Source: a bacterium
GTDB taxonomy: Bacteria > Zixibacteria > MSB-5A5 > GN15 > FEB-12
Assembly (NCBI GenBank): GCA_030668045.1
Contig: DAOUUR010000162.1
Span: 1 to 6,093 of the forward strand
DNA length: 6,093 bases
Direction of reading: 5' to 3'
Positions 1 to 5,948 of this stretch are shown in pieces. Each line of letters opens with the position of its first letter. Position 1 is the stretch's first letter. Below the pieces are notes generated by a model. The model saw only the letters and a list, made by a program, of their open reading frames with translations, searched no databases and was not told the origin of the DNA. The position numbers were made by a program, and so were the translations under genes.

Positions 1-428
1 ATACCGGCCACGCCTTCATCCCAACCGCCTATGACCTGTCCGGCGCCCAGCGGGAAGCTGAGCGGTTGGTTGCGATCCTTGGAGCTGTCAAATTTCTTGC
101 CCTTCTTGCCGTTCTCATCCAGCCAGCCGGTATAGTGGACTTCGACCGTCGCGCCTTTAACGGCTTCATCGCCATCACCAACGGCATGGTCGATATACTT
201 GAGGCCAGATTTGGTGGTAATGACTTCCGGTTCCTTCACTTTCATTGTCTCCTTCGTGTCGGCCTTGGCTTCAACCTTCTCGGTATCAGCCTTGACATCG
301 GTGCTATCGTCTGCAAGCGCCTTAACTTCAACCTTCTTGGCGTCGGCCTTGACATCGGTGCTGTCGTCGGCAAAAGCCACTGAAACCAGAAGCAACAGAG
401 CGGCGCAGATTACGGTTGCGATTTTCAT
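1..428 (-). CDS. Exported FKBP-type peptidyl-prolyl cis-trans isomerase (3' end cut by window)
   Basis: This FKBP-fold prolyl isomerase would speed cis-trans isomerisation of X-Pro bonds during folding of exported proteins. The first 142 codons are present; the gene runs off the window at base 1. Residues 1-20 form a signal peptide: Lys2, a hydrophobic core with four leucines, then an AFA signal peptidase I site before Asp21. Residues 21-65 are a charged Lys/Asp/Glu/Ala-rich linker containing a tandem repeat. The FKBP domain begins near residue 73 (TKSGLKYID). It aligns without gaps to human FKBP12 across the active site: Tyr99 (Y26), Phe113-Asp114 (F36-D37), Arg119 (R42), Val132-Ile133 (V55-I56) and Trp136 (W59). 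F46 is Leu123. The C-terminal part of the pocket lies outside the window. The ATG at 426-428 has an AGGAG ribosome binding site at 440-444 and lies 29 bases after purA, so co-transcription is likely. It acts outside the cytoplasm (periplasm if Gram-negative). Whether it is single-domain or has further domains cannot be seen. Confidence 0.93.
   Translation of the reverse strand, partial: MKIATVICAALLLLVSVAFADDSTDVKADAKKVEVKALADDSTDVKADTEKVEAKADTKETMKVKEPEVITTKSGLKYIDHAVGDGDEAVKGATVEVHYTGWLDENGKKGKKFDSSKDRNQPLSFPLGAGQVIGGWDEGVAG
264..368 (-). repeat. 57-base tandem repeat coding the charged linker of the FKBP protein
   Basis: Two in-frame direct copies with a 57-base (19-codon) period encode residues 21-36 (bases 321-368) and 40-55 (bases 264-311). 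Both begin D-D-S-T-D-V-K-A-D and end in K-V-E-x-K. By hand count 41 of 48 bases match. A third, degenerate echo (A-D-T-K-E) follows at residues 56-60. The position directly after the signal peptide suggests a flexible or helical spacer between the exit point and the folded domain, made by internal duplication. Confidence 0.85.
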
Positions 429-439
429 AATTTTCTCAT

Positions 440-444
440 CTCCT
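440..444 (-). promoter_or_regulatory. Ribosome binding site of the FKBP gene
   Basis: AGGAG on the minus strand lies 11 bases before the ATG at 426-428, inside the 29-base purA-FKBP gap. The spacing is slightly long, but no other in-frame ATG, GTG or TTG fits better, and the signal peptide begins exactly at this ATG. It supports the start choice. Confidence 0.7.
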
Positions 445-457
445 TTTCTTGCACTGT

Positions 458-1732
458 TCATACAAATATAGTTTCTCGTCGTTTCGCTCCAGTTGAAATT
501 AGCAGAATTGCCACCTTGAGATCATCGGCCACAAAACTCAAGTAGTCTCTTGCCTTCTCCGGTAACAGGTCAAACGATGTAACCCCGGTCGTCTCGCTTT
601 TCCAGCCGGGGAAAGTCCGGTAAATCGGTTTGACACGTACCAGGTCGGCCATATCAAGCGGCACTTCGGTCAGTTCTTTTCCATCAAGCTGGTAGGCGGT
701 GCAGACCTTGATTTCATCGAACCCGTCGAGTACATCCAACTTGGTAATCGCGATCGAATCGACGCCGTTGATGCGTACCGCGTGGCGAAGTATTACCAGA
801 TCAAGCCAGCCGCAGCGGCGAGGCCGGCCTGTTGAAGCACCGAACTCACCACCGGCCCGTCGGAGTTCCTCGCCGATTGGGCCTTCAAGTTCGGTCGGAA
901 AGGGACCAGCTCCCACCCGAGTTGTGTACGCTTTCACGACACCAACCGTCTGGTCGATCATTTTCGTGCCGACCCCCAGACCGGTCAAGGCACCACCAAC
1001 CGTCGTATTCGATGACGTCGCGAACGGATAGGTACCGAGGTCCACATCAAGCAGAGCGCCCTGAGCGCCTTCAAAGAGGATCGACTTTCCTTCGCTGTCG
1101 GCCTGTTGCAGCTTGAGGGAAACATCGACAGTCAACTCACGGAAGAGGTCAGCCATCTCCATCAATTGCCGGAAGATCAGATCAAGGTCGGCCCGTTCAT
1201 CGTCGGAGTCGGCGAGATATTTTTCTTTCAGTACTTTCTGGAGGTCGAGGCGCTCACGCAGGCGGTCGGGCGAGAGGAGATCAATCACCCGGATACCATG
1301 ACGGGCAACCTTGTCAACATAGGCCGGACCGATTCCACGTGCGGTTGTCCCGATTGATCCGGTGCCGCGCTTTTTCTCTTCGGCAGCGTCGATCAACTTG
1401 TGGTATGGCATGACCAGATTGGCGGCCGGTGAGACAAAAAGGCGACCGGTGTAGTCGATGTTTTTCTCGGTAAGAAAATCGAGTTCCTCTTTGAAACCAA
1501 ACGGATCGAGAACGACACCGTTGCCGATATAGCAAATCTTGCCGGGATGAATGATACCCGACGGTATCAGATGCAGAACGTATTTGATATCACCGACCAC
1601 GATGGTGTGTCCAGCGTTTGCCCCTCCCTGGAAGCGGGCGATAACATCGGCCTTCGCCGCCAACAGATCGACTATTTTCCCTTTGCCTTCATCACCCCAC
1701 TGACATCCGACCACAACCCTGTTTTGACCCAT
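458..1732 (-). CDS. purA: Adenylosuccinate synthetase
   Basis: PurA joins IMP and aspartate using GTP to give adenylosuccinate, the first committed step from IMP to AMP, in the cytoplasm. At 424 residues it matches the usual bacterial length of about 430. Visible motifs in order: GDEGKGK at 13-19 (Asp14 and Lys17 match the catalytic D13 and K16 of E. coli); GANAGHT at 37-43 with catalytic His42; GTTARGIGP at 128-136; FEGAQG at 220-225; [10 protein letters not shown] at 235-244; [11 protein letters not shown] at 271-281; [12 protein letters not shown] at 300-311 (IMP and aspartate contacts); and TKLDVLDG at 330-337, the guanine-recognition motif. The usual C-terminal STGP guanine-side loop reads STGA here (413-416), followed by K-R-R-E-T-I. 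The ATG at 1730-1732 has AGGAG at 1742-1746, which overlaps the end of engB, so the two genes are probably translationally coupled. No sign of truncation or frameshift. Confidence 0.98.
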   Translation of the reverse strand: MGQNRVVVGCQWGDEGKGKIVDLLAAKADVIARFQGGANAGHTIVVGDIKYVLHLIPSGIIHPGKICYIGNGVVLDPFGFKEELDFLTEKNIDYTGRLFVSPAANLVMPYHKLIDAAEEKKRGTGSIGTTARGIGPAYVDKVARHGIRVIDLLSPDRLRERLDLQKVLKEKYLADSDDERADLDLIFRQLMEMADLFRELTVDVSLKLQQADSEGKSILFEGAQGALLDVDLGTYPFATSSNTTVGGALTGLGVGTKMIDQTVGVVKAYTTRVGAGPFPTELEGPIGEELRRAGGEFGASTGRPRRCGWLDLVILRHAVRINGVDSIAITKLDVLDGFDEIKVCTAYQLDGKELTEVPLDMADLVRVKPIYRTFPGWKSETTGVTSFDLLPEKARDYLSFVADDLKVAILLISTGAKRRETIFV

Positions 1733-1741
1733 CTATTCTAT

Positions 1742-1748
1742 CTCCTCA
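1742..1748 (-). promoter_or_regulatory. purA ribosome binding site overlapping the engB stop codon
   Basis: The minus strand reads TGAGGAG. The TGA (1746-1748) ends engB, and its last base is the first base of the AGGAG ribosome binding site (1742-1746), which sits 9 bases before the purA ATG. Ribosomes finishing engB would therefore clear or occupy the purA initiation site, a layout expected for coupled translation. Confidence 0.8.
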
Positions 1749-2390
1749 CTTAGTCATTTTCTCAGCAATCAGATCACCAATCGCCCCAAACAGTTCTTTT
1801 TTCCCATAACCGGTGACCGCAGAAAACGGAATCGCCGAAACACCGAGCGCCTCTTCTGTCTGTTGAACCTTGCGGTTCACTTTGTCGCGGGTGAGCTTGT
1901 CGGTCTTGGTAATAATTATCAAGGCCGGGGTCTCTTTGGAGGTGAGCCACTCCAGAAGCTGAATATCTTCGGGGGTAGGATCGCGGCGACAGTCCAGCAA
2001 CAACACCAATCCGATAAGGTCCGGACTTTTTTCCAGATAACTTTCCACCAGCCTGCCCCAGCTTTTTCGTTCCGTTTTGGAAGCGCGAGCGTATCCATAG
2101 CCGGGTAGATCAACGAAATAAAATTTCTGGTTCACAGCGAAGAAATTGAGCGACCGAGTCTTGCCGGGAGTCTGAGAGGTCTTGGCCAGCTTCTTCCTTC
2201 CGGTCAGTCGATTCAGAAGTGACGACTTGCCGACATTGGATCGTCCGGCAAAAGCTATCTGCGGTCGCCGGTCTTTGGGCAGTTGGTCAAGACCATAGAA
2301 TGAGCCGACAAAAACGCACTCATCGATCCTTGTGAACCTCTCCTGTGTCATAAATTGTGGGCGGGTTTTTGCGGGCGCGATGGCAGTCAT
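1746..2390 (-). CDS. engB: Ribosome biogenesis GTP-binding protein EngB/YsxC
   Basis: EngB is a small GTPase of the TrmE-Era-EngA-EngB family, required for late assembly of the 50S ribosomal subunit (YsxC in Bacillus subtilis, YihA in E. coli). The 214-residue protein shows every G motif: G1 GRSNVGKSS at 49-57; G2 PGKTRSLNFF at 75-84 with the switch I Thr78; G3 DLPGYGYA at 94-101; G4 TKTDK at 161-165; G5 FSAVTGYGK at 189-197. The N-terminal region (1-45) is somewhat longer than in E. coli. The start at 2388-2390 is chosen because it overlaps the lon stop as TAATG, which favours translational coupling. A second ATG at 2349-2351 (Met14) would remove 13 residues, but it has no ribosome binding site either. 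The lon-engB order is also known from Bacillus (lonA-ysxC). The coding region looks intact. Confidence 0.97.
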   Translation of the reverse strand: MTAIAPAKTRPQFMTQERFTRIDECVFVGSFYGLDQLPKDRRPQIAFAGRSNVGKSSLLNRLTGRKKLAKTSQTPGKTRSLNFFAVNQKFYFVDLPGYGYARASKTERKSWGRLVESYLEKSPDLIGLVLLLDCRRDPTPEDIQLLEWLTSKETPALIIITKTDKLTRDKVNRKVQQTEEALGVSAIPFSAVTGYGKKELFGAIGDLIAEKMTK

Positions 2391-2392
2391 TA
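2388..2392 (-). promoter_or_regulatory. lon stop / engB start overlap (TAATG)
   Basis: On the minus strand, the TAA of lon (2390-2392) and the ATG of engB (2388-2390) share one adenine. The upstream bases CCCGACGG hold no convincing Shine-Dalgarno sequence, so engB initiation probably depends on ribosomes terminating on lon. Confidence 0.75.
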
Positions 2393-4795
2393 CCGTCGGG
2401 CGCTTGCCCCCAAGTTTCTTCCTGTGCGGGGTTTCGAATTGGCAAACGGTGATTCGGTCATTGTCAATTTGAGTACGTCCCGGATATATCGAACGTAGTG
2501 AATGGTCAGACCTTCCAGAAGTTCCGGCTGCAGTTCCGCGATATCCTTACGGTTGCGATTCGGAACGATCAGTTCATAAATGCCGTGCCTTCGGGCGGCC
2601 AGCAATTTTTCATTGAGACCACCAACCGGAAGGACATCACCGCTTAGAGTAATCTCACCCGTCATAGCGATATCGGTCCGCACCCGAATGCGATTCAAGG
2701 CCGACAGCGTGGCAGTCAGCAAAGTAACACCGGCGGAGGGACCATCTTTGGGGACGGCACCTTCGGGGATATGTATGTGCAGGTCAACTTTTTCAAAGAA
2801 ATCGTCACGCAGGCCGAGTTTGGTGGCATGATTGCGAATGTAGGAGAGGGCCGCATTGGCCGACTCCTGCATGACATCACCAAGCGACCCGGTCAACACC
2901 AGCTTGGCCTTGCCGACCATTGGCAGAACCTCAACCGGTAGCACTTCGCCACCCATCGAGGTCCAGGCCAGGCCGAGAGCGTATCCGATGGTGGGAGTTG
3001 TCTTGATGTCGGTGTCGACATAACGAGGTGCGCCCAACAGTTTGTTGATTTTCTTACGAGTGACGGCGATGCCTCGCAGCCGTTTTCCCTCGGCAAGCTC
3101 CACCGCCTTCTTACGCAGCACAGCACTGATCTGGCGCTCCAATTCGCGGACGCCTGATTCACGAGTGTAATGACGGATTACTTCGAAGAGGGCATCCTCG
3201 GCAAACTCAACCTTTACCCGCGCCAGTCCCAGTTCTTTGACGAGCTTGGGCGTGAGATAATCCCGCGCGATGGCAGCTTTTTCAAAATCAAGGTAACCGG
3301 GTAACCGAATGACCTCCATCCTATCCAACAACGCCGGGGGAATATTGGTGACAGAATTAGCCGTTGTTATGAACAAAATATTGGACAGATCAAATTCAAG
3401 CTCAAGGTAGTTGTCGGTAAAGGTGTTGTTCTGCTCCGGGTCGAGGACCTCAAGCAACGCCGAAGCAGGGTCGCCGCGGAAGTCTTTGCCGATTTTGTCC
3501 ACTTCGTCAAGAAGGAAAACCGGATTGTTGGAGCCAGCCTTTTTGATCATCTGGATCACTCTGCCGGGAAGGGCCCCAATGTAGGTACGGCGGTGTCCGC
3601 GAACTTCCGATTCGTCGGAAACTCCACCCAGCGACATCCTGACGAATTTCCGACCGAGCGACCGGGCAATGGAGCGACCCACCGATGTCTTACCAACACC
3701 GGGGGGACCAACCAGACAGAGAATCGGTCCTTTCACTTGTCCGGCCAGACGGATAACGGCCAAATGCTCAAGGATTCTCTTTTTGGGTTTGTCGAGTCCG
3801 TAATGATCGCCATCAAGGATCGACTTGACTTCGTCGAAACTGGTACGGTCTTCGGTACTCGTCTGCCACGGCATCCCAAGTATCCAGTCCAGATACGAGC
3901 GCACTACTCCAGCTTCCGCCGAATAAGGGTGCATTTTGGAGAGCCGTTTGATTTCTTCTTCGGCTTTGATCTCCACCGCCTCGGGGTAGTCGTTGGTGTC
4001 GAGCATGGCGTAAAGATCGTCAACTTCGGCCGACGGTTCCTCGCCTTGTCCCAGTTCATCCTTGATCGCCTTCAACTGCTGCTGCAAGTAGAATTCACGC
4101 TGGCTGCGGGTCATAGATTCCCGAACCGAACCATCGATTTTCTGCTCAATCTTCAGTATCTCAATCTCCTCTTCCAATATCTGCGACAGCAGGCGGAGAC
4201 GATCTTTCACCAATACGGTTTCGAGAAGCTGTTGTCGTCGTTCGATTTTCTGCAGGACGTGAGCGGCAATGGTATCAGCCTTCTCGTCATAGTTTTCAAT
4301 CGAAGCGAGCGTAATGAGTACTTCGTCGGGGATACGGCGATTGAGTCGAACATAGTCGGCGAATTTTTCGTTGACCGACCGCGATAGCGCTTCGGTCTCT
4401 CGGTCGGTGGGATCAGTATCGGGCAAGGCGACATTCAGATCGGCCGCCAGGTAATTTCCGTCCTCCATCTCAACATCTTCGAGGCGGGCTCGCACCAATC
4501 CCTCGACCAGCACCTTGACAGTACCGTTGGGCATTTTCATTACCTGCAGGATGTGAGCGACAACGCCAACTTCGTACAGGTCTTTCCCGCGGGGACTGTC
4601 GATACCCGCCTTTCGTTGGGTAACAAGAAGAATCTGCTTGTCCCCAGTCATCGCTTCCTGAAGGGCATTCATTGTAAATTCCCGACCGATCAGGAGGGGG
4701 AAAATCATATGCGGGAAAAGAACTACGTCACGGAGTGGAATAATCGGCAACCGCGACCGGATTTCGATTTCGTCAGAATTATGATATATCAGCAT
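2390..4795 (-). CDS. lon: ATP-dependent serine protease Lon (LonA type)
   Basis: Lon is a cytoplasmic hexameric AAA+ protease that unfolds and degrades misfolded proteins and short-lived regulators. The 801-residue protein is close to E. coli Lon (784). Domains in order: N-terminal substrate-binding LON domain (about 16-215, beginning LPIIPLRDVVLFPHM); a helical region (about 215-310) with the typical S-Q-R-E-F-Y-L-x-x-Q-L-K-A-I segment; the AAA+ module with Walker A GPPGVGKT at 363-370, Walker B FLLDEVDK at 427-434, sensor 1 Asn480, arginine-finger candidate Arg492 and sensor 2 region GVRELER at 548-554; and the protease domain (about 600-780) with nucleophile Ser687 in PKDGPSAG and partner Lys730 in GGLNEK. 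It is therefore predicted to be fully active. The last 20 or so residues form a basic tail of unknown role. The ATG at 4793-4795 has an AGGTG ribosome binding site 5 bases upstream. It is the first gene of the lon-engB-purA-FKBP string, with a candidate promoter just upstream. Confidence 0.98.
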   Translation of the reverse strand: MLIYHNSDEIEIRSRLPIIPLRDVVLFPHMIFPLLIGREFTMNALQEAMTGDKQILLVTQRKAGIDSPRGKDLYEVGVVAHILQVMKMPNGTVKVLVEGLVRARLEDVEMEDGNYLAADLNVALPDTDPTDRETEALSRSVNEKFADYVRLNRRIPDEVLITLASIENYDEKADTIAAHVLQKIERRQQLLETVLVKDRLRLLSQILEEEIEILKIEQKIDGSVRESMTRSQREFYLQQQLKAIKDELGQGEEPSAEVDDLYAMLDTNDYPEAVEIKAEEEIKRLSKMHPYSAEAGVVRSYLDWILGMPWQTSTEDRTSFDEVKSILDGDHYGLDKPKKRILEHLAVIRLAGQVKGPILCLVGPPGVGKTSVGRSIARSLGRKFVRMSLGGVSDESEVRGHRRTYIGALPGRVIQMIKKAGSNNPVFLLDEVDKIGKDFRGDPASALLEVLDPEQNNTFTDNYLELEFDLSNILFITTANSVTNIPPALLDRMEVIRLPGYLDFEKAAIARDYLTPKLVKELGLARVKVEFAEDALFEVIRHYTRESGVRELERQISAVLRKKAVELAEGKRLRGIAVTRKKINKLLGAPRYVDTDIKTTPTIGYALGLAWTSMGGEVLPVEVLPMVGKAKLVLTGSLGDVMQESANAALSYIRNHATKLGLRDDFFEKVDLHIHIPEGAVPKDGPSAGVTLLTATLSALNRIRVRTDIAMTGEITLSGDVLPVGGLNEKLLAARRHGIYELIVPNRNRKDIAELQPELLEGLTIHYVRYIRDVLKLTMTESPFANSKPRTGRNLGASARR

Positions 4796-4800
4796 CCAAG

Positions 4801-4805
4801 CACCT
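4801..4805 (-). promoter_or_regulatory. Ribosome binding site of lon
   Basis: AGGTG on the minus strand lies 5 bases before the ATG at 4793-4795. The match to AGGAGG is modest, but it supports this start, which places the conserved LPIIPLRD motif at residue 16 as is usual for Lon. Confidence 0.6.
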
Positions 4806-4818
4806 ATGAAGTATATTC

Positions 4819-4829
4819 TGCCTTAGGCA
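4819..4829 (-). repeat. Short inverted repeat at the lon transcription start region
   Basis: TGCCT-A-AGGCA has perfect 5-base arms around one central base. It lies about 8 bases downstream of the candidate -10 box, at or just after the predicted transcription start of lon. Such a position would suit an operator, but the arms are short and no known regulator site was recognised. It is not a known heat-shock CIRCE element. Confidence 0.3.
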
Positions 4830-4837
4830 AACTCCGA

Positions 4838-4865
4838 ATAATACGCCTTCTTGACGGCCTGTAAA
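4838..4865 (-). promoter_or_regulatory. Candidate sigma70-type promoter of lon and downstream genes
   Basis: The minus strand carries TTTACA (bases 4860-4865; 5 of 6 to TTGACA), a 16-base spacer, and TATTAT (bases 4838-4843; 5 of 6 to TATAAT). Transcription would start near 4831, leaving a 5' leader of about 35 bases before the lon ATG. It lies in the only sizeable intergenic gap of the window and points at lon. No clear CIRCE element was seen, so heat regulation of lon, common in other bacteria, is not evident here. Confidence 0.6.
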
Positions 4866-4891
4866 CAACTTTTTAGTAATTGGGGACGGTT

Positions 4892-4905
4892 AATTTAGCT
4901 GAATT
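4892..4905. repeat. Imperfect 14-base palindrome upstream of the lon promoter
   Basis: AATTTAGCTGAATT equals its own reverse complement except for one mismatched pair. It sits about 27 bases upstream of the candidate -35 box, a distance where activators or repressors can bind. AT-rich chance palindromes of this quality are not rare, so a regulatory role is only a possibility. Confidence 0.25.
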
Positions 4906-4961
4906 TGGGTCACGCTTGGCTTTGAGGAAGATCTCTTGATGGGCCGTAAGTTCAGGGCTGA

Positions 4962-5894
4962 TCAATTTTGGTAGGAGGTGATGATTATCCAGAAGATGAT
5001 TAACAGGAAGATTAGTACCGATACCATAAGGTATTGACGTGCTGACCATTTCGGGCCGGTCTGGTCAAAAGAATGTTGGTGGCTGCTTTCAAAATCTCCG
5101 ATTGCTTCCAGTGTGATCAGAAGTCCTTCGGTATTGGCAAAGCGATCTTCAGGCTTCAGAGCGGTCAGTTTCTCCACCAGCAGGACTATTTCGCCGGGGA
5201 TTCCGCGTTCACGCAGAGGTTCGATATTGACCGGGTTCGATTTGATTGCCCAGCGGACTTCGTCAGCTTCACCGTCCTGAAACGGAGTCGAGCCACAGAG
5301 AAGGTTGTAGAGCACCAGTCCAACCGAATAGAGATCGGAAACGAAATTCGGGGGGTGGCCATCAATCTGCTCGGGCGAAAGGTAGCGAAGAGCCTCGATA
5401 TCGTCCTCCCCGGCGACGGCATCCGGAGTCTGGTGGAGGCCAAAATCGGTCAATTTGACAACACCCTCCCGGTCCATCAGCACATTCGAGGGGCGGATAT
5501 TGCCGTGGATCACCATCTGGCGGTGTGCTTCTTGCAAGCCGGTAACTAATTGCAAGGCAATATTGAGAAAGAGTTTCAAATTGCCGCGACCTTGAGTCTC
5601 ACAGATTGATCTGCCTTCGACCAGTTCCGAGATGATCACGTACAGGTTATCGATTTTCTCGATAGCCGTAACATTGGCAACGTTGGGATGATCGATCTGG
5701 GCGACGGTCATCGTCCGGGCAATCGCCTGTTTCTGAAAATTGTGGACAGCCATGATGCCTTCGCGGAGCACCTTGACGGCAATCACGCGTTGCTGCTCCA
5801 TATCGAAACCACGATAGACCGTACCGTTGCGGCCACTACCGATCTCTTCGGTCAGCGCATAATGACTTAGTCTCTTTGGTTCAACTTCTCCCAT
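4962..5894 (-). CDS. Membrane-anchored Ser/Thr kinase-fold protein, probable pseudokinase
   Basis: This is a 310-residue Hanks-type kinase domain (about 12-265), a short hydrophilic linker, and one C-terminal hydrophobic segment (about 288-307) ending four or so residues later. It would be a tail-anchored protein with the kinase fold in the cytoplasm and no extracellular sensor. Nucleotide-binding parts are present: glycine loop GSGRNGTVY at 19-27, Lys41 in IAVK, Asn137 of the catalytic loop, and DFG at 150-152. Structural residues Ser-Pro-Glu 173-175, Asp187 and Arg251 are also kept. Several catalytic residues are not. The HRD motif reads H-G-N (130-132), so the catalytic base is Asn132; the loop Lys is Arg134. 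A gapless alignment to M. tuberculosis PknB (Lys40-Glu59 spacing) puts Arg60 at the helix-C Glu. The activation segment is about five residues shorter and has Ala168 for the conserved Thr. Inference: it may bind ATP but probably phosphorylates poorly or not at all, acting as a scaffold or decoy. The ATG at 5892-5894 has no ribosome binding site, and no alternative in-frame start is visible just upstream. Confidence 0.9.
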   Translation of the reverse strand: MGEVEPKRLSHYALTEEIGSGRNGTVYRGFDMEQQRVIAVKVLREGIMAVHNFQKQAIARTMTVAQIDHPNVANVTAIEKIDNLYVIISELVEGRSICETQGRGNLKLFLNIALQLVTGLQEAHRQMVIHGNIRPSNVLMDREGVVKLTDFGLHQTPDAVAGEDDIEALRYLSPEQIDGHPPNFVSDLYSVGLVLYNLLCGSTPFQDGEADEVRWAIKSNPVNIEPLRERGIPGEIVLLVEKLTALKPEDRFANTEGLLITLEAIGDFESSHQHSFDQTGPKWSARQYLMVSVLIFLLIIFWIIITSYQN

Positions 5895-5901
5895 AGTGAC
5901 T

Positions 5902-5907
5902 ATTATC
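5902..5907 (-). promoter_or_regulatory. Candidate -10 box immediately before the kinase-like gene
   Basis: GATAAT (5 of 6 to TATAAT) on the minus strand ends 7 bases before the ATG, so transcription from it would start at or next to the start codon and give a leaderless mRNA. This fits the absence of a Shine-Dalgarno sequence. No good -35 box is present at 16-18 bases upstream (best match 3 of 6), which weakens the call. Confidence 0.35.
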
Positions 5908-5948
5908 GGCCCAAAATTGCCGGTAGTTGAGGAGAGGAAACGGGGGTG

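Larger units (their letters stand above)
4796..4961. other. Intergenic region between the kinase-like gene and lon
   Basis: This 166-base gap is the largest non-coding stretch in the window and is visibly richer in A and T than its flanks. It contains the lon ribosome binding site, an inverted repeat, the candidate lon promoter, and an imperfect 14-base palindrome at 4892-4905. No hairpin followed by a T run was found downstream of the kinase-like gene, so read-through from that gene into lon cannot be excluded. Confidence 0.7.

Noticed and set aside
66..383. Plus-strand open frame of 105 codons antisense to the FKBP gene
   Set aside because: Its repeated N-L-L-G-x-x-L-D-I-G-A motif is just the antisense of the FKBP linker repeat. 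The minus strand has a signal peptide and clear FKBP active-site residues.
2349..2351. Alternative EngB start at Met14
   Set aside because: No ribosome binding site precedes it, while the first ATG overlaps the lon stop in a classical coupling arrangement. It remains possible, since the first 13 residues are not conserved in the family.
3593..4387. Long plus-strand open frame of 264 codons inside lon
   Set aside because: It lies wholly antisense to a clearly recognised Lon coding region, its translation shows no known domain, and no ribosome binding site stands out. Codon bias of lon keeps the opposite frame open.
4553..4864. Plus-strand open frame running from lon into the intergenic region
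   Set aside because: Most of it is antisense to the Lon N-terminal domain, its product resembles nothing known, and its end would cross the lon promoter.
4920..4961. Terminator after the kinase-like gene
   Set aside because: An AGATCT-centred partial palindrome occurs here, but there is no stable GC stem followed by a T run on the minus strand.
5073..5549. Plus-strand open frame of 158 codons antisense to the kinase-like gene
   Set aside because: The minus-strand frame carries ordered kinase motifs, while this one shows no recognisable domain or start signal.
5727..5729. Gln56 as the residue replacing the helix-C Glu of the kinase fold
   Set aside because: It looked like F-x-x-E with Glu changed to Gln, but the spacing from Lys41 to the HPN motif matches PknB exactly and places Arg60, not Gln56, at the Glu position. 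Either way the Glu is absent.
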